Positions 35,665 to 45,207 are shown, counted from the first letter of the stretch. The stretch is DNA of 64,000 bases from CAKRJP01 sp963634745 (GCA_963634745.1 CAVHCX010000004.1:62001-126000); one strand, 5' to 3'. Translations and numbers: made by a program. The notes: generated by a model not told the origin, from the letters alone.

Positions 35665-36774
35665 TCAGTCCTCTCCATCATAAAGCTTATATTCTCGGGA
35701 AATGAACTCTTGTATTTCTTTCTCCGAGATTCCTTTTTTTTTATAATCAATTGCCAATTCTTCCAAAAGCTCTTGCTTCACGATCTTTTCTTTAGCCAAG
35801 CGCAAGGCTTCCATCGCCTCTGTGGCCTTGGCCTGAGATTCTTTCACAATCTTGCATTGTTCTGACAATATATCGGAATAATCGGTTTTTGACAAGTTAA
35901 TCTGGTTCAATTGTGCCCTAAAACTTATGTTGGCCACTTCCTCAATCGATTTTGATGTTGCTATATCATAGAAATTCGTAACACCCTCATCAATGCCCTT
36001 TTCCGAGATTTCACCCATGACATCACACAACATTCCTTTCCCTGAGCTCCCAATGCCCTTTACGGTGAAATTATTCTTTTCTGCCGTCTGGTTGACAGAC
36101 GCCTGGATATTGCTGATAACTTTCATGTAAGACTCCATCTGCTTCTGCGCATTGTCATCTAAAGTTTCTTCCACAGCAAGTTCTCGAACTTTCTTCTGAT
36201 ATTTTTCAATATTGCTATATGATCTAACAATAGACAACGCGGCCTTTTGTTTCGCAATATCTTTCCTCATTCCCTCATTAGACATGCCTGCTAAGTCTCT
36301 ATATAGCTGTGGCCTATCTTCTTGGGGGTCATCCCTAAAAGGATCATAAGAAAACACATCAATGACTATCTGCCTGTTTTTCTTATCATCTTCCGACAAA
36401 TCAAACAAAGAATATTCTAAAGAATAAAGCTTCTCAAAATTCTTCTGTTTAATCTGAGAAAAAAATGTTACGTCTTTAAGGTTATCGTTTGTTTTTACGG
36501 CTTCGACATACACACCCGGCATATTGACCGGCGCGTCATCTTCCGTGCTCTTTATAAGGTTGTCATAGACTTCCACACAATAACAGAAATTATGCTTAAA
36601 GCAGAACTCAAACAAAGCTTTCTTATGATCACCAACGTATTTTGAAACAAGTTCTCCATATTCTGTTACGTAAGGGTCCGCTGTTTTCTCTACAACACCC
36701 TTTCCCCCACTTTCAGCCGCAAGGCTATCAACGGTTTTTTCATCAGCTGTTAATTTCTCATCTTCAATTCCCAT
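35665..36774 (-). CDS. Hypothetical protein preceding terminase (possible small terminase/packaging factor)
   Basis: A 369-aa, mostly helical, acidic protein. Residues about 180-230 and 320-365 are coiled (SIVRSYSNIEKYQKKVRELA; ATEAMEALRLAKEKIVKQEL). It is longer than typical small terminases, but gene order (immediately before the large terminase) is what one expects of a packaging partner. No HTH is convincing. I took the ATG with AAGGAG 7 nt upstream. Confidence 0.45.
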   Translation of the reverse strand: MGIEDEKLTADEKTVDSLAAESGGKGVVEKTADPYVTEYGELVSKYVGDHKKALFEFCFKHNFCYCVEVYDNLIKSTEDDAPVNMPGVYVEAVKTNDNLKDVTFFSQIKQKNFEKLYSLEYSLFDLSEDDKKNRQIVIDVFSYDPFRDDPQEDRPQLYRDLAGMSNEGMRKDIAKQKAALSIVRSYSNIEKYQKKVRELAVEETLDDNAQKQMESYMKVISNIQASVNQTAEKNNFTVKGIGSSGKGMLCDVMGEISEKGIDEGVTNFYDIATSKSIEEVANISFRAQLNQINLSKTDYSDILSEQCKIVKESQAKATEAMEALRLAKEKIVKQELLEELAIDYKKKGISEKEIQEFISREYKLYDGED

Positions 36775-36829
36775 TTTTTCTCCTTGTGCCTCAATCAAAA
36801 AGACACGGTTTTCCCGTGCCTTACTGCCA

Positions 36830-38113
36830 TCATTCTTTTATATCCAAATTAACGTAATTGACTGATACGACGTTCCCATCAAAAACAAGCAGAGTTTGTT
36901 CGGCATTGCCATATAAGCGTTTTGACTGCGCATATCCATCGGAGCCACAAATTGACCCGTTAACAAATACTTTAGCCCCTTGAAAGGACTTCATCTTGCT
37001 TTCATGATAATGCCCCACACAGACATAATCAACGTACTGCCTCGTTGCTCCAAGAGCATTTTGAATGGCGGTGTTCACGCTGTCTCTATGGCCATGAGCA
37101 AACACCATCTTCTTACCATTGAGCAATTCGAAGAATCCTAAATCAACATCAAGATTATCTTCGGCGAAGACGATATTTGATCTCTCGAGTCTCGCCTTAA
37201 GGTAGAAATCAATTAGTCTGAAGTAATTCTCTTTCTCAATATTTTCCTTGAATGAGGGTGTCACACGACTATGATTGTCTGAACAAGAACGATAGACAAC
37301 CTCTGGAGCGGCTTCCTGAAGCCTGTTGAGGGCCTCTGAAAGAAATTCTGAAGCCTTCATGATCTGTGAGACAAGATCCTCCGAGTCTTCAATTCTTGAG
37401 GTCACTCTGAGGTTCCCATCAATCATGTCCCCGAGATTCAAAATATTCAATCTCGTGACGCCTCTCTCTTGGCAAATGGCGATCACTTTGCTTACATACT
37501 CATTCAATCTCTTTCTTGCAATATCGGCATTATACTTGTTGTAGAAGTTGTCGATATCCATCCCGACATGCAGATCGGACATAAGCATGACTGCTTCAAC
37601 CTCTTCACCTTTCACCGCCTCGGGAATTACAACTTCCGGCATCTTCTTAAGTTCATTGACTGCTTCCTTGATCAAATCGTGCACGAACTCGATTCTGGCC
37701 TCATCCCTAAGCGTCCTGCGATAACTGTTGCAGACATCCCTTGTCTTAACCTGTTGTTTGTACAAGCTCGCTTTAAGATCTTCTGTCTTCTCCTGAAATT
37801 CATCGAATGTAATATCATCGATCGTCTTTCCACTGAGCATATGCTCATTATGGACCATTTCGCCTTTTGCATATCTGCGATCCTTGACCCACTGTCTAAA
37901 GGTGTCTCCTTTGGCCATGGCATTGCCATCTTTATCCAACGGCTTCAGCAAATCAACCAGCTTATCCCATCCACCAATCTCACGCTTCTGTGAATTGTTC
38001 ATCTCGATGAATGCACATCCGATATCATACATCTCGTCCTCGGTGTATCTGCCATCGTCACGGGAGTCAACATCAATGCTGTCAACCTTTTCCCAAAATT
38101 CTTTAACTGTCAT
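36830..38113 (-). CDS. Metallophosphoesterase with N-terminal helical domain
   Basis: A 427-aa protein. The calcineurin-like phosphoesterase motifs are all present: LMSDLHVGM (D-x-H), NLGDMIDGN (GD), CSDNHSR (GNH(D/E) variant SDNH), VFAHGHRD and VGHYHESK (GHxH). These bind two metals. N-terminal about 180 residues are helical and DNA-binding-like (DTFRQWVKDRRYAKGEMVHN). Such proteins in phages process DNA ends or nucleotides. The SDNH in place of GNHD is a variation. ATG chosen for AAAGGAG upstream. Confidence 0.8.
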   Translation of the reverse strand: MTVKEFWEKVDSIDVDSRDDGRYTEDEMYDIGCAFIEMNNSQKREIGGWDKLVDLLKPLDKDGNAMAKGDTFRQWVKDRRYAKGEMVHNEHMLSGKTIDDITFDEFQEKTEDLKASLYKQQVKTRDVCNSYRRTLRDEARIEFVHDLIKEAVNELKKMPEVVIPEAVKGEEVEAVMLMSDLHVGMDIDNFYNKYNADIARKRLNEYVSKVIAICQERGVTRLNILNLGDMIDGNLRVTSRIEDSEDLVSQIMKASEFLSEALNRLQEAAPEVVYRSCSDNHSRVTPSFKENIEKENYFRLIDFYLKARLERSNIVFAEDNLDVDLGFFELLNGKKMVFAHGHRDSVNTAIQNALGATRQYVDYVCVGHYHESKMKSFQGAKVFVNGSICGSDGYAQSKRLYGNAEQTLLVFDGNVVSVNYVNLDIKE

Positions 38114-38193
38114 ATCCTTGACTCTCCTTTTACTTCCTACCAACCCGGCGATACGCCGATGAAAGAGCATTTTTATTCGCTTATCTCTCTCCT

Positions 38194-39147
38194 TTACTCA
38201 CTACTTAAGAAAACGGCGTCTCCTGTTTTCGCTCCACTTTTTTGGATGCTTGCCTTCGGTTCCCCTTTGCCTTTTTTCAAATCGCGCCTCCCATGACTGT
38301 GAGTTTTGAGTTTATTGTGTACATAATCAGGGTGTTCTTTGTACCAGTCTCTGTTTTTTTGATATCTCATCGCCTTCTGGCATTCAGGGCAAAGAGTCGT
38401 CTTGGTGTACGGGGTCACCTCAAACGACGCCCCGCAATTCGTGCATTCCTTGAACATGCCTTTAAATGCGTTCCCCACCAAAAGGCGAATATCGACTTCC
38501 GGATTCTGGATGCAATATCCTTCTGCGGCGTTCCATTGCACCCACTTTGCGGTCACCTTGATGTCACAGATAGACACCTTGACAGGGCCTTTAGACGTGT
38601 GTCTGACATAACGCGTTGGCCGACTGTCTTCTTCGATGATCTTCTCGGCACACAAGTGCCTAATGAACTTGGATATCCACCGGCCACGCGCTTTCCCGTT
38701 CCAGTAATCGTCTGTCCCAAAGGCGAGATAATAAATATATGCACTTTGCCCCGGCTTCAAAACAGGTCTTTTAGCCCTTACCTTCATCAGCTTCAAATAG
38801 CACACGAGAGCCAGCAGATAAGACTTATTCTCCAATGAGGCCTTCATGCTATCGATATACTGTATCTCATCTGCGGTAATGAAAACCCTAAAGTCATGTT
38901 TTTTGGGGACTGCAAGTCTCCCGTAATGTTTCTTTATGAATTTCACATTGTCAACATCAAACACAATATTCGATTCAGCCAATATCATCCAGTTCGCTAT
39001 CTGAACATCAGAGTACCCCATATCCTCCAAGCGCTTGATGATCAGTCTGTGCTCGTACATATAAGAGGCCGGCTTTCCGTTAAAGATCGGCATGATCTTA
39101 GTGTTCCGGATGCATTCGTCTATCTGTTTGTTCCAATCTATTACCAT
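38194..39147 (-). CDS. Zinc-ribbon DNA-binding-like protein, first gene of leftward cluster
   Basis: A 317-aa protein. Residues about 30-80 look HTH-like (YEHRLIIKRLEDMGYSDVQI). Near residue 240 there is a zinc ribbon CTNCGASFEV ... TTLCPECQKA, then a basic tail (YQKNRDWYKEHPDY; SHGRRDLKKGKGEPK). It is the promoter-proximal gene of the structural transcript, after a consensus promoter, which suits a regulator of the following late genes. No exact family is claimed. Confidence 0.6.
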   Translation of the reverse strand: MVIDWNKQIDECIRNTKIMPIFNGKPASYMYEHRLIIKRLEDMGYSDVQIANWMILAESNIVFDVDNVKFIKKHYGRLAVPKKHDFRVFITADEIQYIDSMKASLENKSYLLALVCYLKLMKVRAKRPVLKPGQSAYIYYLAFGTDDYWNGKARGRWISKFIRHLCAEKIIEEDSRPTRYVRHTSKGPVKVSICDIKVTAKWVQWNAAEGYCIQNPEVDIRLLVGNAFKGMFKECTNCGASFEVTPYTKTTLCPECQKAMRYQKNRDWYKEHPDYVHNKLKTHSHGRRDLKKGKGEPKASIQKSGAKTGDAVFLSSE

Positions 39148-39190
39148 TCTCTCCTCCTTGCCTTATAAGCGCTATGGCTACTCCCTAGAT

Positions 39191-39219
39191 AGTATAACGG
39201 GTTTTGCCTCCTAAGTCAA
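39191..39219 (-). promoter_or_regulatory. Leftward promoter of the structural gene cluster
   Basis: On the minus strand TTGACT (39219-39214) and TATACT (39196-39191) with a 17-bp spacer, about 44 bp before the first leftward gene. The end of the spacer (ACCCGT) is identical to that of the rightward promoter at 39688-39716, so both may share a regulator. Confidence 0.82.
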
Positions 39220-39687
39220 GATATTTCGAGCATTTAAGGAAAAAACCTTTTTTTCTCAAGAGGGAAGGAAAGGGGGTTTTCTTTCTTTATATTCTTTCTT
39301 TTAGAAAAAGAAACAAAATTCCTCTTTCTTTTGGAAAAAGAAACAAAACTCCTGTACTACGTAGTTCTTACACTAGAACTATACACTAAAAAGAATATAT
39401 CTTCGGAGACAACAATCTCCAAAGGAGTTGTTTGTCTCCGATACCTTTCGCGTATACGCACGCGTAAAGAGAAAAAACCAAAACAAAAACTCTCATACTC
39501 TCCTACCACCACATCATCACCACCACCTTACCAGACATAAGAATTACAATCACTGCTGCTCACAAGCACATCCTCACAATATTCCCTAAATATAAAAATT
39601 TCTATCCCAACATCCCACTCTAAATACACACAAAGATCCTTCTCTTCTCTTAGAAAGAATTATCTTTGATTTTATCCCTGATATTAC
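39220..39687. other. Non-coding divergent control region with repeats
   Basis: No credible gene. It contains a 30-nt tandem repeat (39294-39323, 39324-39353), each unit a hairpin (TTTCTTTT..AAAAGAAA). Nearby inverted repeats are AGTTC-8 nt-GAACT, GGAGACAA-13 nt-TTGTTTGTCTCC (about 39405-39439) and the palindrome GCGTATACGC. The right part (39480-39680) is AC/T-rich without visible structure. The cluster of dyads between two divergent promoters suggests operators and possibly a replication origin; neither is proven. Confidence 0.6.
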
Positions 39688-39716
39688 TTGATACACTACA
39701 TTTTACCCGTTATAAT
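39688..39716 (+). promoter_or_regulatory. Rightward promoter of the early/accessory region
   Basis: TTGATA (39688-39693), 17-bp spacer ending ACCCGT, TATAAT (39711-39716). It directs transcription into the leader peptide and the 113-aa gene. Confidence 0.85.
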
Positions 39717-39744
39717 ATTAGTGTCCAATGAGGAGTATAGCTAC

Positions 39745-39783
39745 ATGGCTATTCCTCTCAACGCAAAGCAGCAAAAAGGATAA
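39745..39783 (+). CDS. Possible 12-codon leader peptide within a hairpin
   Basis: ATG at 39745, with AGGAG 9 nt upstream, encodes MAIPLNAKQQKG and stops at TAA. The ribosome binding site and start lie in a 10-bp hairpin (GAGGA.ATAGC / GCTAT.TCCTC, 39730-39757), so translation would depend on its opening. Such a layout is typical of leader-controlled expression, but no codon bias clue points to a specific signal. Confidence 0.4.
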   Translation: MAIPLNAKQQKG

Positions 39784-39810
39784 ACTTTAACAAACAAGGA
39801 GATTGTAGCC

Positions 39811-40152
39811 ATGGAAAAAACTCAGACACACAAATATTTGCAGACGCTTTCTGAATTAGCAAAAAAATACAACGCAGACAAAAGTCCGCTCCAGATAAAA
39901 TTATCGCTCATAAAAACAAATTCCAATTACATGATCAGAGGGAGAAAAAGTGCCTGTAAGATTATATATGACCCCTTAAATGAGGCAGACATCAATGACA
40001 TAGGCAATGCCTATATATGCCATACAAGAAGCGACCTCATCCAGATCATAGACTATATGATCGCCAATTACAACGATTTTGCAACATATAAGCCAGGCAG
40101 TTCAGATGTTTACGACCAGCCAGACATCAAGCTTGTCTCATACGATGACTAG
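39811..40152 (+). CDS. Hypothetical protein, first rightward gene
   Basis: A 113-aa protein with a helical N-terminus (LSELAKKYNADKSPLQIKLS) and YMIRGRKSACKIIYD, ending acidic. AAGGAG lies 9 nt before ATG. No family recognised. Its place behind the main rightward promoter and leader suggests early expression. Confidence 0.55.
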   Translation: MEKTQTHKYLQTLSELAKKYNADKSPLQIKLSLIKTNSNYMIRGRKSACKIIYDPLNEADINDIGNAYICHTRSDLIQIIDYMIANYNDFATYKPGSSDVYDQPDIKLVSYDD

Positions 40153-40215
40153 CCGAACAAGAACAATAAACATCAACAACCGTCCAAAAAATCATATAAA
40201 GCATCCAACTTCCAG

Positions 40216-40244
40216 TTGACTTCCAGGGGGAAATCCCCTAAAAT
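40216..40244 (+). promoter_or_regulatory. Promoter with palindromic spacer before RNA polymerase gene
   Basis: TTGACT (40216-40221), 17-bp spacer, TAAAAT (40239-40244). The spacer holds the dyad GGGG-AAAT-CCCC, a likely operator or simply a hairpin in readthrough RNA. It lies about 105 bp before the polymerase start. Confidence 0.6.
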
Positions 40245-40348
40245 ACAAGAGTACGAAATTCAACAGCACAGATCATCATGATCACAGACGTGCAATCCAT
40301 CTTTCTAGGCTTTACGGGAAGATGACGACAAACAAAAAGGAGAAAGCA

Positions 40349-43333
40349 ATGGCAGTAACACAAAACCTGTACAGCGTATTTAAAATACCTGCTTCGATGT
40401 TGATCACCCAGAACTGCGACATCAAGTCTTACACGATCTCTCAGGGTCTAAAAGACGGGAACGTCGTTTCCATCGGAGACAACCTGGTGTTTCAACAGCT
40501 TAGATACATGCACAACGACTACCGAGGACACCGAGAGATGTTCTCTTACATCCAGAAACTCCGCAGCAACCAGCATCTCTATAAAAAACAGGGAAAATAC
40601 AAAGAGGCCAGTATTCTCGGTCGACACATCACGAACACACTGTTTGTCACAGACATCGTGAACGTGATCATGGATCAGAAGAAGACAGACTTCAACAAGT
40701 TCAGGATAAAAGGTTTCAATTTCAACGGCAAACATTATGTGTACCTCTGCAGCGGCAGCGGCCAAATTCGAAGAAACACGGCCACCTTCGTGAACGAAGA
40801 GTACCACGACAAATTAGTCGAAATCCTCAATTGCGGCCTTGACAAGAAGACCTCTCAATTCGTTCTTGCCAAATATAGCGCATACTTCGCCCTGTCATTC
40901 TCTTCCATCCTTTGGGTCAGGACCCCCCGGGTCTGTGTCATAAAAGATTTCCATCGTACTCTGAAAAGCCAAAATGTCGACTTCATCTGCAAAGACGAGA
41001 AAGGCGACTCTTATATAGACAAGCGCATCATGGATCTTGATCTTAACGGCGCAGACGGACAGGGCATCATTGACCCCGACTTCGCAAAGAAATGGGCCGA
41101 AGATATGAATCTGTCATATACCCCTTGTTCCTTTGTCGCCCGTTCCTGTTTCGTAAAAGGAAATCTCGTCACATTCGATTTCAAAGAATACGCTCGCACC
41201 AAAGGCATTTCCGTAATCCGAGACAAATGGGGCATCGAGCATAGCGTTGATGAAATCGACGTCCTTCTCTCAGAGTCCCAGTTCAAGGTTGCCAAATACT
41301 ACAGCAGCTGGGAAGAATACAGCTCCTATGCCACGAAAGGAAACATTCACTGGGGCGTAGCCCGCTACAACAAGCAGGCAGACGACGAATATGTGATGGC
41401 CAATTACCAGTACATTCAGGCCCTCACTTTATCGCAGGAAGACATCAAAAGCCTCATTCAGCCTACGGTTGACTGGATCTCTCAAATTTGCAAGGGCGAT
41501 CTTGTTCCCTCGATGCTCTATCTGTTCGGATCAAAGTCAGACACGATCAACTTCAATTCCCTTTATGGCTCTGCTCAGACCACTCCCATGAAAGCCATCG
41601 TCAAGGACCCCCGATTCCTAAAAGATTCTTATATCCAGCATAAGATTTACAAAAGCATAGCCGAATCAATAAATCACGCGAAAATAGGCAAAATATGGAT
41701 CAGAGGAAATTATCAGTTCATGCTGTCCGACCCAATGGCCCAAGTGCAATCGGCTCTCGGTCTCGAACCCGTCGGACTCCTTGGGGCGGATGAGATCTAT
41801 GCAGATTTCTGGCGACAGCGCAAACCCGCCGGGACAATGCTGGACTGCTGCCGCTCACCCATGATTGATCAACACGAACACAATCCAATGAAACTTGTGT
41901 ATGATGACGAGAAAGCTTATTGGTACCGTTACATATACAGCGGGATAATATACAACGCTTACGATACTTCAACCTTCAGACATGAAGATTCAGACTTTGA
42001 CGGTGACATTTGCCTCACCACAGATAACGAATATTTCATCAAAGGTTCCCACAAGGACCATAACATAATCACTTACGAGAAAGGCCTTGCCTCTCCCGCA
42101 AAAATGACGATCCCCAACATCACGGCCACGGTAATGAAAGGCTTCGGTTCCGGTGTCGGCGGCTTCTCCAACACAGCCACCATCCTTTACGCCATGTCCG
42201 CAATCTTTGACAAGCCGGGCCACGAGGACCAGTACAAGACAATCATGACCCGCATCAAGCTTCTCCGCGAGATCGTCGGGCAGGAGATTGATCGTATCAA
42301 GGGTGCCGACAAACCTTCCCTCCCCAAGGCCTGGAAGTCCTATGAGCGCGTCTCCGCCGACGACCCCCCCGAAGAACGTACCCGTAAGATGCGCACCAAC
42401 GCCATGGTCATCTCCAAGAAGCCCTATTTCTTCCGCTATCTCTATCCGGAGCTCAATCAGCGGTTCAAACAATTTGAGGCCTCTTACAACCAAATCAGTC
42501 GCGACATGTTCGGCGTCAAGTTCAAGAAGCTCTTCAAGAAGGAAGACAAGACAGACGAAGAGAAGGCCCTCGTCCGCAAATATCAGAAATACTGCCCCCT
42601 CATCACAGCCCCCTGCACCATGAACAATCTCTGCCGCGAGTTTGAGAACATCGACTTCGACATCAGGTTCGACAAGCGCCCTGCCTCCTCCTCCCCCGTT
42701 TCAATGCTTCCGACCTTCGAGGACGAGCTTGCCTCCTCGTTCTCTGCCGCTAAGCAGGACATTGTCCGCAAGATGTATCAGAGCTATGTCTCCAAGAAGC
42801 AGATACGCCACCTCAACGCTCTCCTCCTTTCTCCCCCCGTCGACACTCCCCCCGACGACTACAAGGAGATCCGCACTTCCGTCTACGACACGATGATAGA
42901 GGATCTTCAGAAAAGCCTCGCCGCTTCCTCCATTTCCGGCCGTGAGTTCCTCTTCTACTGCAACCGCCTTTCTCATCTTTACTCCTCCTTCAACTGGGGT
43001 TTTGCCTGGGAAGTCCTTGCCGATCAGATACTTCATCTTATCCCTCAGGGAGAGTCCTGCTGCCCCGTCCGTGACCCCGCCGGCCCCTATGAATATCTCG
43101 GCCGCCGCTATTCCATGAAGAAGCTTGACCCCCCTCAGAAGGCCGTGCCTGCCACCACCACCGCCGCCGACGACGCCGACGATATTGCCCCCCCGGGTTT
43201 CGTCGACGACCCTTATGAGGACGAATATCCCGACCCCGAGATTGAATCAATGATTGCCGATCTTATGCAGCAGCAACAGCAGCCGGAAAAGGAGGACTCT
43301 GCCTGCCAGCTGCTTTCCGAGGAGAATGACTGA
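40349..43333 (+). CDS. YonO/QDE-1-like two-barrel RNA polymerase
   Basis: A 994-aa single-chain polymerase. The metal-binding loop HEDSDFDGDICLTTDNE (about residues 545-560) carries the DxDGD signature of double-psi-barrel polymerases, and the preceding CCRSPMIDQHEHNPMKLV is the barrel-1 segment seen in phage RNA polymerases of the YonO/RdRP-like family. It probably transcribes phage genes. A start 9 codons upstream exists, but AAGGAG fits the ATG at 40349. The C-terminal about 150 residues are Asp/Pro/Gln-rich low complexity, and codon usage shifts to C-ending codons from about 42.1 kb. Confidence 0.78.
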   Translation: MAVTQNLYSVFKIPASMLITQNCDIKSYTISQGLKDGNVVSIGDNLVFQQLRYMHNDYRGHREMFSYIQKLRSNQHLYKKQGKYKEASILGRHITNTLFVTDIVNVIMDQKKTDFNKFRIKGFNFNGKHYVYLCSGSGQIRRNTATFVNEEYHDKLVEILNCGLDKKTSQFVLAKYSAYFALSFSSILWVRTPRVCVIKDFHRTLKSQNVDFICKDEKGDSYIDKRIMDLDLNGADGQGIIDPDFAKKWAEDMNLSYTPCSFVARSCFVKGNLVTFDFKEYARTKGISVIRDKWGIEHSVDEIDVLLSESQFKVAKYYSSWEEYSSYATKGNIHWGVARYNKQADDEYVMANYQYIQALTLSQEDIKSLIQPTVDWISQICKGDLVPSMLYLFGSKSDTINFNSLYGSAQTTPMKAIVKDPRFLKDSYIQHKIYKSIAESINHAKIGKIWIRGNYQFMLSDPMAQVQSALGLEPVGLLGADEIYADFWRQRKPAGTMLDCCRSPMIDQHEHNPMKLVYDDEKAYWYRYIYSGIIYNAYDTSTFRHEDSDFDGDICLTTDNEYFIKGSHKDHNIITYEKGLASPAKMTIPNITATVMKGFGSGVGGFSNTATILYAMSAIFDKPGHEDQYKTIMTRIKLLREIVGQEIDRIKGADKPSLPKAWKSYERVSADDPPEERTRKMRTNAMVISKKPYFFRYLYPELNQRFKQFEASYNQISRDMFGVKFKKLFKKEDKTDEEKALVRKYQKYCPLITAPCTMNNLCREFENIDFDIRFDKRPASSSPVSMLPTFEDELASSFSAAKQDIVRKMYQSYVSKKQIRHLNALLLSPPVDTPPDDYKEIRTSVYDTMIEDLQKSLAASSISGREFLFYCNRLSHLYSSFNWGFAWEVLADQILHLIPQGESCCPVRDPAGPYEYLGRRYSMKKLDPPQKAVPATTTAADDADDIAPPGFVDDPYEDEYPDPEIESMIADLMQQQQQPEKEDSACQLLSEEND

Positions 43334-44147
43334 CAGAATGAAAAACACAGAAATACCAGCGAAAGAAGACGCCCCACAGCAGCAACAGCAGTGCCCCCTC
43401 GCACTGAGTATCCCCATCCTCCCTCTCCCCACCCAGGCCTCCGACGAGACCAATTTCCTCTCCCTCCAGTCCGCAGAATTCCAGGCCCTCTACGGTCTTT
43501 ATGCCTCCCTCTCCTCTCCGCCCCGTCCTCCCAAGGAGATCGTCCAGGCCCTCTCTTCCTTCGTCTCCTCCTCTTACAATATTCCCCCTTCTCCCGCCTC
43601 CAAGATCGCCGCCCTTGCCGTCCGCTCCTTTTCCTCCCCCTCCTTCCCCTCCCTCTTTGCGGATGCCTCCGCCTCTTCCTCCTTCATCCTGTCCTCCGAT
43701 GCCGCCGCCTTCTCCACCCTCACCTCCGCGGACCCTCACTCCGTCTTCCCCCTTCGCTCCCTTCTCATGTCCTTCCTTGTCCAGTACCGTCGCGCCTGGC
43801 ACCCCAAAGGATGGGTCCGCTACGACCGCCGCGCCATCCTGCACCTTGCCGGACTTGATGCCGCCTCCTCCCAGACCAAGGAAGACCTGATCTCCTATCT
43901 CCATCGCGAGTATGGCCTTGAGATGCAGGTCATCGGCTCCGCTTCCCCCACCCCCTGCTTTCTGTTCCAGTGGGCCAAGGATCACCCCGAGTCCCCCTCC
44001 AATCCCCGCATCGATCTCGGCCCCTATTCCCCCTCCTCTGTCTATGCGGCCGTCCTTCGCTTCGGAGGCCATGTCCCCGATGACGGCGACAATGCCGCCC
44101 ATGCTGCCCCTGCCGCCCCTGCGGCCGACGACGGCAACCCAACATAA
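43326..44147 (+). CDS. Hypothetical Ser/Pro/Ala-rich protein coupled to polymerase gene
   Basis: Starts inside the end of the polymerase gene (ATG at 43326, or at 43338), so it is translationally coupled. About 273 aa: a Gln-rich N-terminus (PQQQQQC), a Ser/Ala/Pro-rich middle, then a likely folded part, AWHPKGWVRYDRRAILHLAG ... LISYLHREYGLEMQVIGSAS, and an Ala/Asp-rich tail. Codons are extremely C-ending, unlike the leftward genes. Role unknown; proximity suggests a polymerase accessory. The antisense 279-aa Gly-rich frame is a shadow. Confidence 0.6.
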   Translation: MTDRMKNTEIPAKEDAPQQQQQCPLALSIPILPLPTQASDETNFLSLQSAEFQALYGLYASLSSPPRPPKEIVQALSSFVSSSYNIPPSPASKIAALAVRSFSSPSFPSLFADASASSSFILSSDAAAFSTLTSADPHSVFPLRSLLMSFLVQYRRAWHPKGWVRYDRRAILHLAGLDAASSQTKEDLISYLHREYGLEMQVIGSASPTPCFLFQWAKDHPESPSNPRIDLGPYSPSSVYAAVLRFGGHVPDDGDNAAHAAPAAPAADDGNPT

Positions 44148-44168
44148 ATGTAAAGGAACTTGTTCATC

Positions 44169-44732
44169 ATGAAAATATTATCAGACCTGCGCGCCAAGCA
44201 TGACGCCAAACATTCCGCTAAGGGCTCTGTCCCAATCTACCTCGTCTTTCGCCTTGGCCCCGGCGACCTTCCTTTCGGCAGCCCCGTCTACTACGCTGCA
44301 TCCAAAAGCGCTGCCGTCGACTATGTCAGCCGACTTGCCCAGCTTGAGCATTCGGCCCATTACGCCTCCTGGTGCCGCCTCCACAATGCCGACCCCGGCT
44401 TCCCTTCCGATTCCTGGGATGAGTACCTCTCCGCTTCCCTTGAGGACGACGATTCCTTCGCCCCCTATGGGATTCAGAAGACCTGCTTCTCCCTCGACAA
44501 CGTCGCCACGTTCATCCGAATGCTCTGCGGATCTGTCCCTGCCTTTCTCCCCTCTGAGCCCGACGAGGAGATTGAGGCCTACCTTTCGTCTTCCCCCGAT
44601 GAGGCCCGCGCCCTTGCCCGGAAGGCGTGCGAGGCTGACCCTGCATGCGTCGAGAGGGTCAACAGGATCATCCTGGATGCGGCCAGACTTAAGGATGCCT
44701 TGGACGAGCGACAGAAGACTCCTGACGCCTGA
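44169..44732 (+). CDS. Hypothetical protein, C-rich codon block
   Basis: A 187-aa protein starting MKILSDLRAKHDAKHSAKGS, preceded by AAAGGA 11 nt upstream (a TTG three codons earlier is possible). Acidic, with DEEIEAYLSSSPDEARALAR and a helical C-terminus (VERVNRIILDAARLKDALDE). Codon usage is as C-rich as the preceding gene. It ends 11 bp before a strong terminator. No family recognised. Confidence 0.55.
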   Translation: MKILSDLRAKHDAKHSAKGSVPIYLVFRLGPGDLPFGSPVYYAASKSAAVDYVSRLAQLEHSAHYASWCRLHNADPGFPSDSWDEYLSASLEDDDSFAPYGIQKTCFSLDNVATFIRMLCGSVPAFLPSEPDEEIEAYLSSSPDEARALARKACEADPACVERVNRIILDAARLKDALDERQKTPDA

Positions 44733-44742
44733 GAATAATGTA

Positions 44743-44773
44743 CCCCCCCGAAAACTACCCCCGGGGGCTTTTT
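44743..44773 (+). terminator. Terminator ending the polymerase transcript
   Basis: C-tract at 44743-44749 pairs with GGGGG (44763-44767); CTTTTTG follows. It separates the coding block from the long structured non-coding region. Confidence 0.75.
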
Positions 44774-44949
44774 GTTTGGAAAAGTGAATATTTGGGTCTT
44801 GGACGGAAGAGGACGGAAAGGAAAAGCAAGAACAACGGAGAAGGTGAACATGAAGGGAAAAGGTTAAAGGGCCTTTTCCCCTGGAAAGTGTAAAATTGAC
44901 ACCTGCGTTTTAGGGAGAGCGTGGGTGTCTCTTTTGCGCTTTCTTCATA

Positions 44950-44975
44950 GTCCCGAGCAAGACTTTAAACTGCTC
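44950..44975 (+). repeat. Pseudoknot motif copy 1
   Basis: GTC-CC-GAGC-AA-GAC-TTTAAACT-GCTC: stem 1 GTC/GAC, stem 2 GAGC/GCTC, an H-type pseudoknot with an A-rich connector. First of five copies. Confidence 0.7.
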
Positions 44976-45207
44976 TATTGAAAAGCAAGGGAAACCTTGC
45001 TCTTCTTATAAGGTCGCCATTCTCAAAGGCGGTCTTATAAGGAGAAGGAAAATGTACCGTTCAGGCGCGTAAGTACTTTTCCTTCCCGCACGAAGGTGTT
45101 CCGCACCGCTTTCAATGGGCTTCGTTCCCGTGTGCGCAGGAGTTGTCTAGCAGGAGGGGTAACCCTTGAGAGGCAGCATACTAGACCGAGAGGTCTGGGA
45201 AACATCT

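Noticed and set aside
36642..38162. Several plus-strand frames opposite the metallophosphoesterase
   Set aside because: Opposite-strand shadows of well-supported minus-strand genes with clear motifs.
43263..44102. 279-aa antisense Gly-rich frame
   Set aside because: Shadow of the C-rich sense gene; composition is only GGG/GGA complement and there is no ribosome binding site.
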